A stretch of 5,340 nucleotides of DNA from a candidate division CSSED10-310 bacterium (GCA_016929305.1 JAFGJC010000422.1:1-5340); one strand, 5' to 3'; counted from the first letter of the stretch, positions 1-5,340 are shown. The notes: generated by a model not told the origin, from the letters alone. Program-made: numbers and translations.

Positions 1-22
1 GTAGACTTTATGGGGGCTTATC

Positions 23-487
23 ATGACACAGCAAAAAGCAGCAAATTTTTGTTTGAAAGATGACTCGGGGAAAACGGTTTGTCTGGAAGATTTTCGAGGG
101 AAATGGGTGGTTTTGTATTTTTATCCCAAGGATAACACCTCCGGTTGCACTCTTGAAGCAAAGAATTTCACTGAATCAATAGATGAATTCGCATCGATGG
201 GTGCCGTCATTATCGGCATCAGTCCGGATTCGGTTACCAGTCACCGGAATTTTAAATCCAAGCACAGTCTGTCCGTTATTCTTTTGAGTGATCCCGAACA
301 TGAAGTCCTGAAATTGTATGGAGTATGGCAGACCAAGAAAATGTACGGACGGGAGTTTATGGGGGTAGTGAGGACAACCGTTTTAATAAATCCCGACGGC
401 AACATCATTAGAATCTGGCCGAAAGTAAGTGTAAAAAACCACGTATCAGAGGTGCTGAAAACACTAAGGGAAATAAGATCGATATAA
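23..487 (+). CDS. bcp: Bcp/PrxQ-type thiol peroxidase (peroxiredoxin)
   Basis: A 154-residue cytoplasmic peroxiredoxin of the AhpC/TSA superfamily, Bcp/PrxQ branch, which reduces H2O2 and organic hydroperoxides through a peroxidatic cysteine. The active-site motif PxxxTxxC is visible as P35, T39 and C42 in YFYPKDNTSGCTLEA, and the conserved active-site arginine is R117 in VVRTTVLINPDG. Length is normal for the family, and there is no signal peptide or membrane segment. Many Bcp proteins have a resolving cysteine five residues after the peroxidatic one; here that position is K47. The only other cysteines, C10 and C20, lie near the N-terminus, so this is probably a 1-Cys form or uses an external thiol. 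Position 40 is Ser rather than the frequent Pro. The ATG at 23 is preceded by a GGGGG tract at 12-16 with six bases of spacing. It is followed after 41 bases by a thioredoxin-like-domain gene, consistent with a shared thiol-redox role. Family assignment is secure; the reductant is unknown. Confidence 0.93.
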   Translation: MTQQKAANFCLKDDSGKTVCLEDFRGKWVVLYFYPKDNTSGCTLEAKNFTESIDEFASMGAVIIGISPDSVTSHRNFKSKHSLSVILLSDPEHEVLKLYGVWQTKKMYGREFMGVVRTTVLINPDGNIIRIWPKVSVKNHVSEVLKTLREIRSI

Positions 488-528
488 TCTCCCTCGCAAT
501 GGTTTTCAGCAAACAGCCGTGAGTATAT

Positions 529-2667
529 ATGGATTCAAAACACAATCAAAAAAAAACAGAACGTTCAGAAAACCGGTTACGCGATGCGAAAAATCCGTAC
601 TTGATTCAGCATTCTGATAATCCCGTTGACTGGTATTCCTGGTGCCCTGAAGCGTTTCTGGAGGCAAAACGGCAAAATAAACCCATTTTTCTCTCGATTG
701 GATACTCAACATGTCATTGGTGTCATGTAATGGAGCGCGAGTCGTTTCAGGATATGGAGGTGGCAAAGGAGATCAACAGAGTATTCATTGCCGTCAAGGT
801 TGATCGTGAAGAACGTCCTGATATCGACGCCATATACATGAATGTCTGCCAAATGTTAACCGGTTCGGGCGGCTGGCCATTAACAATAATAATGTCTCCC
901 GATAAAAAACCTTTCTGGGCTGGAACCTACCTTCCCAAAACAGCACAATATGGAAGGCCCGGACTACTGGATCTGATTTCGAAAATCGACCGGATCTGGT
1001 CTCTCCATCAAACACAAATTCACCAGGCTGCAGAACAGATAATAGATGTTGTGAACACATCGTCTGACGATGGTGTATCGACAAAAGCCGCAATGCCCGC
1101 ATGGCGTGATGTGGAGAAAGCGTACCGGTCACTTGAGGAACAGTATGATAATATTAACGGTGGATTTGGATCATTTCCCAAATTCGCCATGCCGGTATAC
1201 CTGTTGTTTTGTTTTCGCTATTGGTATCACACTGGAAACACCTCCGCATTGGATATGGCTGTTGCTTCACTGGAATCAATTAGACTTGGTGCCCTCCATG
1301 ATCATATCGGTAATGGATTCCACCGTTATTCGACAGACGCCTGTTGGCGGACTCCTCACTATGAAAAAATGTTATATGACCAGGCATTGTTGGGATATGT
1401 CTATACGGAAGCATTCCAGGCGACTCAAAACATTGTATTCAGGAAAACTGCCGAAAAAACGATGGATTATGTGTTGACTGACCTGGCGGATTCATCCGGA
1501 GCATTTTATACGGCAGAAGATGCGGACACTGAAGGTTTTGAGGGTTTGTACTATCTATGGAAAAGATCAGAACTGGAACGCATTCTGACGAAGGATGAAT
1601 TTGCCGTTTTTCGAACAGCTTTCTCTGTCCCTGATTTTTCAGAAACTCATGATGGACATAATGAAAAAATACCTCTGGTGATGACCACTGATAATCTGAA
1701 CTCGACAGACAAACTAGGGATGAGCATTGATGTCTATCGCAGCAGCATTGAAAATTCTTTAAAGAAACTCGCTGTTGAACGCGCAAAGAGAACTCGCCCA
1801 TTTCGCGACGAAAAAATCCTAACCGACTGGAACGGTTTAATGATCGCTGCATTGGCTAAAGCGGGAGCTGTTTTTCAGCGACATGACTATATTAATGCCG
1901 CAGAAAGAGCGGTACGGTTTATAACTACTGAACTTTTTATCGATAAAACTACAATCTGCCATAGTTTTTATAAAGGAAACACAGGTATTAAAGGTTTTTT
2001 AGACGACTATGCATTTCTGGTTTTAGGCTTGATAGAATTATTTCAAGCCACATTTCATGTGGAATACCTGGAGCGTTCGGTTGAATTGGGTCTGTTTATG
2101 ATTGATCAGTTCAAAGCTTCTGATGGCAATGGTTTTTCCTTCACACAAAGGGGTGTTGAATCGCCGTTTGTCCCTCCCAAAAACATTTTCGATAGTGTGA
2201 TACCTTCCGGAAATTCGGTGATTATTTACAATCTGATACGATTACACCACTTAACGGGCAAGGCGATATTCAGAGAAACTGCTGAAAAATACCTCTATGA
2301 AATGTCTGGAAGTATACAGGAACACCCGTCAGCATTTACAATGCTTCTCATCAGCCTTATGTTTGAAATCGCCACACCTTGTGAAATCATTATTACTGGC
2401 CAGCCTGAAAAAAATACTACCGAAAAAGTCCTTGAATATTTACACGAAGCCTACCTCCCGGATACTGTAATTCTCTATGCACACTCTGAAAGCAACTGGG
2501 AAAACCTCAAACGCATTGCACCATTTATTGAAATGTATCCATCAGGTGAACATCTTCGTATGTATTTGTGCAGCAACCATGCCTGCCGCGAACCCGTTGA
2601 AAATCTCGACATGCTAAAAACACTTTTGAAACATCGACGGAGCAATTCAAATGCATCAGAATATTGA
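529..2667 (+). CDS. YyaL/SPATA20-family protein, DUF255 thioredoxin-like domain plus alpha/alpha barrel
   Basis: A 712-residue soluble protein of the YyaL/SPATA20 family (bacterial members are near 690 residues), full length by comparison. The N-terminal DUF255 thioredoxin-like domain (about residues 15-180) has the hallmark NPVDW (31-35), a CxxC centre C62-H-W-C65 followed by H66, DREERPDID, and GGWPLTIIMSP. The rest resembles the (alpha/alpha)6-barrel region shared with N-acylglucosamine epimerase-like folds. Its family landmarks are GGFGSFPKF (211-219), a DHIGNGFHRYS block (258-268), HYEKMLYDQ (277-285), DAD (331-333), DWNGL (433-437), PSGN (559-562) and a C-terminal pair C681-x4-C686. The glycine usual in DHIGGGFHRYS is N262 here. 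The biochemical function of the family is not established; a redox or sugar-related role is only suggested by the folds. The ATG at 529 has a weak GAG at 521-523, and the ENRL/NPYLIQH family start follows shortly after, supporting this start. Codons 7-10 contain an A9 run. The 3' end overlaps the next gene by 17 bases. Confidence 0.93.
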   Translation: MDSKHNQKKTERSENRLRDAKNPYLIQHSDNPVDWYSWCPEAFLEAKRQNKPIFLSIGYSTCHWCHVMERESFQDMEVAKEINRVFIAVKVDREERPDIDAIYMNVCQMLTGSGGWPLTIIMSPDKKPFWAGTYLPKTAQYGRPGLLDLISKIDRIWSLHQTQIHQAAEQIIDVVNTSSDDGVSTKAAMPAWRDVEKAYRSLEEQYDNINGGFGSFPKFAMPVYLLFCFRYWYHTGNTSALDMAVASLESIRLGALHDHIGNGFHRYSTDACWRTPHYEKMLYDQALLGYVYTEAFQATQNIVFRKTAEKTMDYVLTDLADSSGAFYTAEDADTEGFEGLYYLWKRSELERILTKDEFAVFRTAFSVPDFSETHDGHNEKIPLVMTTDNLNSTDKLGMSIDVYRSSIENSLKKLAVERAKRTRPFRDEKILTDWNGLMIAALAKAGAVFQRHDYINAAERAVRFITTELFIDKTTICHSFYKGNTGIKGFLDDYAFLVLGLIELFQATFHVEYLERSVELGLFMIDQFKASDGNGFSFTQRGVESPFVPPKNIFDSVIPSGNSVIIYNLIRLHHLTGKAIFRETAEKYLYEMSGSIQEHPSAFTMLLISLMFEIATPCEIIITGQPEKNTTEKVLEYLHEAYLPDTVILYAHSESNWENLKRIAPFIEMYPSGEHLRMYLCSNHACREPVENLDMLKTLLKHRRSNSNASEY
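2639..2642 (+). promoter_or_regulatory. Ribosome binding site for the diguanylate cyclase, inside the upstream gene
   Basis: GGAG lies eight bases before the ATG at 2651 and inside the last codons of the YyaL-family gene. It supports the 2651 start and hence a genuine 17-base out-of-frame overlap, an arrangement typical of translationally coupled genes. Confidence 0.6.
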
Positions 2668-3559
2668 TCAGGTTCTTGATATCGATCAAATTCGCGTCGT
2701 TATCGATCATCTTTATGACGGAGTATATGTTGTTCAAAATGACATGAAAGTCATATATTGGAATTCCGGTATGGAAAAACTCACCGGTTATACCAAATTG
2801 GAAATGTCGGGACGGTGTTGTTGTGAAAAATCATTGATTTTCGGTTTTGGTGACTGTCCTGGTCGATGTCTGTGTAAAAGAGCTTTGAAGCAACTTAATT
2901 TCGAGGAGTTTGAGGGAATTGTTCGTCATAAAAGCGGATTCAGGATTCCAGTGATCATTCGAACGCTTCCATTATTTGACAGCAATGGAAAAATTATTGG
3001 CGCAGCTGAAATTTTCAAGGATCTTTCGCCGGCACACCGAGCCCAAAAAAAGATAGAGGATCTGGAGCGGATCGCTCTACGAGATACTCTGACTTCACTC
3101 GTCAATCGACGTTATCTTGAATGGGAAATCAATAACAGACTCTTGGATTTGAAGCAGTTTGGTCGATCAGTCGGTCTGGTCTTCATGGATATCGATCATT
3201 TCAAACATATCAATGATAGTTACGGGCACACAATTGGTGATTTGACATTGCGACAATTTGCTGACATCGCTCGAAAGAACCTACGACCTTCGGATACTCT
3301 TGGCCGTTGGGGTGGTGAAGAATTTGTTGCGCTAATACTGGACCTTCAGATAAATGAATTGATGTCGCTTGCCGAGCGTTGTCGAAATACTATCAGTAAA
3401 TCATTCTTTGGATCGGATACGGTCAAGTTTAACCTTACTGTATCTCTGGGTGTAACCCAGGCCACTGAAACAGATACCATAGAATCACTGGTTTCACGTG
3501 CTGATGCACTGATGTATAAGAGTAAAAGAAATGGTCGTAATATAATGACTGCAGGATGA
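2651..3559 (+). CDS. PAS-GGDEF diguanylate cyclase with Cys-rich PAS loop
   Basis: A 302-residue cytosolic signalling protein with no transmembrane segment or signal peptide. The PAS domain spans about residues 12-125 (DGVYVV at 23-28, YWNSGMEKLTGY at 36-47, HKSGFRIPV at 93-101, GKIIGAAEIFKD at 113-124). A short helical linker (about 128-142) leads to a complete GGDEF domain that condenses two GTP into c-di-GMP. Visible landmarks are DTLTSLVNRR (145-154), MDIDHFKHIND (179-189, metal and GTP binding), the active site RWGGEEF (GGEEF at 221-225), the inhibitory I-site R212-x-x-D215 five residues upstream, and a C-terminal ADALMYKSKRNGRN block. It therefore looks active and product-inhibited. The PAS domain carries six cysteines between residues 56 and 75 (C56, C57, C58, C69, C73, C75). 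Related PAS-GGDEF proteins, as I recall them, usually have about three here, including a C-x3-C pair matched by C69 and C73. A redox, metal or cofactor sensing role is inferred. It overlaps the upstream gene by 17 bases and its TGA lies 12 bases before the methyltransferase start. Confidence 0.93.
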   Translation: MHQNIDQVLDIDQIRVVIDHLYDGVYVVQNDMKVIYWNSGMEKLTGYTKLEMSGRCCCEKSLIFGFGDCPGRCLCKRALKQLNFEEFEGIVRHKSGFRIPVIIRTLPLFDSNGKIIGAAEIFKDLSPAHRAQKKIEDLERIALRDTLTSLVNRRYLEWEINNRLLDLKQFGRSVGLVFMDIDHFKHINDSYGHTIGDLTLRQFADIARKNLRPSDTLGRWGGEEFVALILDLQINELMSLAERCRNTISKSFFGSDTVKFNLTVSLGVTQATETDTIESLVSRADALMYKSKRNGRNIMTAG

Positions 3560-3562
3560 GAG
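3558..3562 (+). promoter_or_regulatory. Ribosome binding site selecting a GTG start
   Basis: GAGAG at 3558-3562 (with a further AGGA at 3553-3556) precedes the GTG at 3572 by nine bases. The frame is closed by a TGA at 3557-3559 and no ATG lies between, so GTG is the first usable start. The family-conserved N-terminal segment (YESTN, then FGLD and LWRKR) begins a few residues in, which agrees. Confidence 0.55.
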
Positions 3563-3571
3563 ACGTACACT

Positions 3572-4255
3572 GTGAAATCCATCTATAGAAGCATTTTCAA
3601 AAAGTATGAATCCACAAATCACATCCTCACATTCGGTTTAGATATTCTCTGGCGAAAGCGTCTGGTGAAAGCCGCATCAAGGTGCCCAGGAAACCGCTGC
3701 TTGGATATTTGCACAGGAACCGGTGAAACAGCACTGTTGATTAGCGGATGGGGAGGGACTACTCGGCAAGTATTCGCCGCTGATTATTCCATTGATATGC
3801 TTAACATTCTGAAACGCAAACTGAAAACATCCACAGTCCATATTTTGGGTGCAAAGGCGATGGAGCTTCCTTTCCCTGACCAAACCTTCCATTTAGTGAC
3901 GCTTTCTTTTGCCACAAGAAATTTATTCACCACACTGACCGATCTTAAAAAACGGTTCATGGAGATCCATCGAGTTTTAAAACATGGGGCTTTCTTTCTG
4001 AATTTGGAAACAAGCCAACCAGATTCAGCGCTGATACGATGGTTTTTTCACAGATACGCATCTTGGATTGTTTATCCATTGGGGTCTATTTTGTCTGGAA
4101 AAAAGAAACCATATTCTTATCTTGCAAACTCCATGAAAAACTTTTTTGACGCTGAAGAACTTTCTGAGATCTTACGGGAAACGGGATACTTAAATGTTAC
4201 CTGTAAAAAAATGAATTGGGGAAGCATCGCTCTGCACTCAGCTCAAAAACCCTGA
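3572..4255 (+). CDS. MenG/UbiE-like SAM-dependent quinone methyltransferase
   Basis: A 227-residue class I S-adenosylmethionine methyltransferase of the UbiE/MenG/COQ5 family, which C-methylates demethylmenaquinone or a ubiquinone precursor on the cytoplasmic face of the membrane. Evidence runs along the whole length. The N-terminal YESTNHILTFGLDILWRKR (12-30) corresponds to the family's YDxxNxxxSxGxxxxWR. SAM motif I is LDICTGTGE (44-52), and D71 ends beta-2 as the likely ribose-binding acid. Next come AMELPFPDQTF (96-106) and the family signature SFATRNL (112-118). At the C-terminus are PYSYLANSM, ETGYLNVTCKKMNWGSIALH. Glu52 replaces the Asp commonly found after GTG. It starts with GTG, 12 bases after and in the same frame as the diguanylate cyclase, with only one TGA between them. 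The company of redox genes and an apparently anaerobic gene set favours menaquinone, but ubiquinone or a paralogous substrate cannot be excluded, so no symbol is assigned. Confidence 0.88.
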   Translation: MKSIYRSIFKKYESTNHILTFGLDILWRKRLVKAASRCPGNRCLDICTGTGETALLISGWGGTTRQVFAADYSIDMLNILKRKLKTSTVHILGAKAMELPFPDQTFHLVTLSFATRNLFTTLTDLKKRFMEIHRVLKHGAFFLNLETSQPDSALIRWFFHRYASWIVYPLGSILSGKKKPYSYLANSMKNFFDAEELSEILRETGYLNVTCKKMNWGSIALHSAQKP

Positions 4256-4280
4256 TTTTAAAAACCTTTATTGATAACTA

Positions 4281-4310
4281 TTGACATGAGGATATCTTCA
4301 TCATTATACC
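4281..4310 (+). promoter_or_regulatory. Candidate sigma-70 promoter for the HD-domain/CitD-like unit
   Basis: A consensus -35 hexamer TTGACA (4281-4286) is followed after 18 bases by TATACC (4305-4310, four of six to TATAAT), which would place the transcript start near 4317 and give a leader of about 64 bases. It lies in the only sizeable spacer of the window (4256-4380), directly upstream of the second gene pair. TATTGA occurs three times in this spacer (4269, 4279, 4347), the first two exactly ten bases apart, the second overlapping the -35 box. A weaker second candidate is TTGACC (4329-4334), 18 bases, TTGAAT (4353-4358). No convincing terminator for the upstream genes is seen, so read-through is possible. 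Confidence 0.45.
4286..4301. promoter_or_regulatory. Candidate operator: imperfect 16-base palindrome in the promoter spacer
   Basis: ATGAGGATATCTTCAT is a palindrome centred on GATATC, with seven of eight base pairs matching (the G4290/T4297 pair does not). It lies between the putative -35 and -10 boxes, where a bound repressor would block RNA polymerase. A palindrome of this quality is expected by chance about twice in a window this size, so position is the main argument for it. Confidence 0.25.
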
Positions 4311-4368
4311 TACAAAACCATAATGTGCTTGACCTAAAGCGAATGATATTGATTGAATAGTAAAAAAC

Positions 4369-4374
4369 GGGAGG
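4369..4374 (+). promoter_or_regulatory. Strong Shine-Dalgarno site for the HD-domain gene
   Basis: GGGAGG lies six bases before the ATG at 4381. It is stronger than the sites of the upstream genes and fixes the start of the HD-domain protein. Confidence 0.75.
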
Positions 4375-4380
4375 CAAGAT

Positions 4381-4956
4381 ATGATATCGTACAAAGACAT
4401 ATTCAACTTGTTTGAGGAGTTGTTGTTAGAAATCACCGATGAGGAATTGCGTGAAAAAACTATAGAAACATGGGTTGAGGGATGTCGGCAGGGTGGATGG
4501 CAGACTGTTGAGGAGTTGCATCAGATACCTTTTACATTACTCACGGATGCGTGCGGCATCAGTTTTATAGAACACACCATTGCCGTAACACGCGGTGCAA
4601 TGGGTCTTCTGGATGCTCAGATCAATGTCTACTCAAAGATGCCCTACACTGTAAACAGAGATATCCTTATTGCCGGCGGTATTCTGCATGATGTAGGAAA
4701 ACTTCTGGAAATTGAACCTGATGGAAAAGGTGGTTATCAAAAAAGCTATTCCGGAAAAATCGCGAGGCACCCCATTTCAGGTACTGTTCTGGCAGCGCAA
4801 TGCGGATTAACAGGTCCAATTCTCAACACCATTGCTGCACATGCAAAAGAGGGTGATGGGCGGCCAAGATCGCTTGAAACTGTCTTGATACATCAAGCGG
4901 ATTTTGCCACTTTTGATCCTCTCGTCCTTAAAAAAAGCAATATGCTCCTTGATTAA
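4381..4956 (+). CDS. HD-domain metal-dependent phosphohydrolase
   Basis: A 191-residue soluble protein of the HD superfamily, whose members use bound divalent metals to hydrolyse phosphoester or phosphoanhydride bonds in nucleotides and related molecules. Candidate metal ligands are all present in order: H65 (in FIEHTIAVT), H103-D104 (in GGILHDVGKLLE), H130 (in ARHPISG), H154 (in IAAHAKEGDG) and D174 (in HQADF). The set H...HD...H...H...D is that of binuclear-type HD enzymes. The first 55 residues are an acidic, mostly helical-looking lead with no recognised motif. There is no effector, nucleotidyltransferase, RNA-binding or GYP domain, so it is neither a RelA/SpoT nor an HD-GYP protein, and its substrate cannot be named. 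It heads the second gene pair, is preceded by a strong ribosome binding site and a candidate promoter, and ends 33 bases before a CitD-like gene. That placement suggests a role linked to the downstream lyase-like protein, which is inference. Confidence 0.85.
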   Translation: MISYKDIFNLFEELLLEITDEELREKTIETWVEGCRQGGWQTVEELHQIPFTLLTDACGISFIEHTIAVTRGAMGLLDAQINVYSKMPYTVNRDILIAGGILHDVGKLLEIEPDGKGGYQKSYSGKIARHPISGTVLAAQCGLTGPILNTIAAHAKEGDGRPRSLETVLIHQADFATFDPLVLKKSNMLLD

Positions 4957-4976
4957 TCCATCACTTCGACTTGTTT

Positions 4977-4983
4977 GGGGAGG
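4977..4983 (+). promoter_or_regulatory. Strong Shine-Dalgarno site for the CitD-like gene
   Basis: GGGGAGG lies six bases before the ATG at 4990, in the 33-base gap after the HD-domain gene. It confirms that the frame running off the window edge begins at 4990. Confidence 0.75.
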
Positions 4984-4989
4984 TAAATT

Positions 4990-5340
4990 ATGAGTGAGGG
5001 TCAGCTGGCGACTGCAGGAAACAAAGGTTCTGCCGTGCGTTCCGATTGCTGGATTTCTATTAAAATAGAGACTTCCGGCGGTATCGATATTCAGATGAAA
5101 AGCAAGGTGGAATCCCTCTATGGTGAATCAAATATTAATCTGATACGGGCTATGATGTCTTTCTATGAAATAGAAAATGCCGTAATAACTATCGAAGATT
5201 CGGGTGCGCTTCCATTTGTAATCATGGCCAGAATTGAAGCTGTGATCAGAAAACTCGGTCTTGATCAGAATAAACGGTATTTGCCGGACTGGGAAAATAC
5301 CCCTCCAGAAAGCAGCCGGGATCGATTCAGACGGTCCAGA
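4990..5340 (+). CDS. CitD-like acyl carrier domain, probable CitD-CitE lyase fusion (3' end cut by window)
   Basis: An open frame of 117 codons with no stop before the window edge; only the N-terminal part is visible. Residues 13-90 resemble citrate lyase acyl carrier protein CitD (gamma subunit). Landmarks are SDCWISIKI (18-26), GGIDIQMKSKVESLYGE (30-46, like the CitD segment ending in FG), and EDSGALPFVIMARIEAVI (69-86, matching CitD DDKGAL...RAR.EA). Classical CitD ends near residue 95. Here the frame continues through YLPDW and a Pro-rich linker to RDRFRRSR (110-117), which resembles the RxRRSxL(Y/F)xPG opening of CitE and other HpcH/HpaI-type lyases. A CitD-CitE fusion is therefore likely, joining the acyl carrier to the lyase that cleaves citryl- or malyl-type thioesters. 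In classical CitD the prosthetic group sits on the Ser of S-x-D; here that position reads as R17, with S18 adjacent to D19. The real substrate is not deducible from this part. Co-transcription with the HD-domain gene is likely from the 33-base gap. Confidence 0.72.
   Translation, partial: MSEGQLATAGNKGSAVRSDCWISIKIETSGGIDIQMKSKVESLYGESNINLIRAMMSFYEIENAVITIEDSGALPFVIMARIEAVIRKLGLDQNKRYLPDWENTPPESSRDRFRRSR

Noticed and set aside
483..488. Perfect TATAAT overlapping the peroxiredoxin stop codon, possible internal promoter
   Set aside because: At 16-18 bases upstream there is no acceptable -35 (best matches are two of six), and no extended -10 TG; in AT-rich DNA an isolated hexamer is weak evidence.
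506..766. Antisense open frame of 86 codons over the 5' end of the YyaL-family gene
   Set aside because: It lies opposite a gene with clear family motifs, has no recognisable domain or ribosome binding site, and reads as low-quality coding sequence.
794..1852. Other open frames inside the YyaL-family gene on both strands (794-1132 -, 1070-1477 +, 1439-1852 -)
   Set aside because: All lie within the conserved barrel region of the real gene and encode no recognisable protein.
2660..2712. Repeated TATCGATCA/TTGATCA motifs and a TTGAT/ATCAA inverted repeat at the start of the cyclase gene
   Set aside because: They encode recurring Ile-Asp-Gln/His residues at the PAS start (the same codons recur in MDIDHF near 3190), so protein coding explains them.
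2525..3892. Minus-strand open frames at 2525-2737, 3346-3582 and 3677-3892
   Set aside because: They mirror the conserved C-terminal Cys motif, the GGDEF domain and the methyltransferase SAM domain, so they are shadows.
4256..4280. Possible terminator after the methyltransferase gene
   Set aside because: There is a TTTTAAAAA stretch but no GC-containing stem followed by a U-run, so an intrinsic terminator is not supported.
4327..4340. Small hairpin GCTT/AAGC in the leader of the HD-domain gene, considered as part of a riboswitch
   Set aside because: Only four base pairs, in a leader of about 64 bases, with no recognisable riboswitch core.
1..5340. CRISPR arrays, tRNA or rRNA genes, insertion-sequence ends and attachment sites
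   Set aside because: No regularly spaced repeats, tRNA-like cloverleaf, transposase or terminal inverted repeats were seen; nearly all of the window is accounted for by the six genes.

Overview
The window carries six genes, all on the + strand and closely packed. Base composition looks moderately AT-rich, roughly low-to-mid 40s % GC by eye. The combination of a PAS-GGDEF protein with a cysteine-bearing PAS loop, a MenG/UbiE-type quinone methyltransferase, and a citrate-lyase-ACP (CitD-like) domain running into a CitE-like start suggests an anaerobic or microaerophilic Gram-negative such as a Desulfobacterota (former Deltaproteobacteria) member. That placement is inference from family resemblance; no rRNA or marker gene is present.

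Region 1 (23-4255) looks like one transcription unit of four genes: a Bcp/PrxQ-type peroxiredoxin, a large YyaL/SPATA20-family protein (DUF255 thioredoxin-like domain plus an (alpha/alpha)6-barrel-type region), a soluble PAS-GGDEF diguanylate cyclase, and a MenG/UbiE-like methyltransferase. Junctions are a 41-base gap, a 17-base overlap and a 12-base gap. The last two genes share a reading frame and are separated by a single TGA. Three of the four products have thiol or quinone (redox) chemistry. The cyclase has an unusual run of six cysteines in its PAS domain, so the cluster may link redox state to c-di-GMP; this link is inferred.

Region 2 (4256-4380) is a 125-base spacer with no convincing terminator. 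It holds a candidate sigma-70 promoter (TTGACA, 18-base spacer, TATACC) whose spacer contains an imperfect 16-base palindrome that could be an operator.

Region 3 (4381-5340) is a second, probably co-transcribed pair with strong Shine-Dalgarno sites: a 191-residue HD-domain metal-dependent phosphohydrolase, then the first 117 codons of a protein that begins as a CitD-like acyl carrier domain and, at the window edge, reaches an Arg-rich motif resembling the start of CitE/HpcH-type lyases. This is probably a CitD-CitE fusion. Its carrier domain appears to have Arg where classical CitD has the prosthetic-group serine, which makes this pair the most interesting part of the window.
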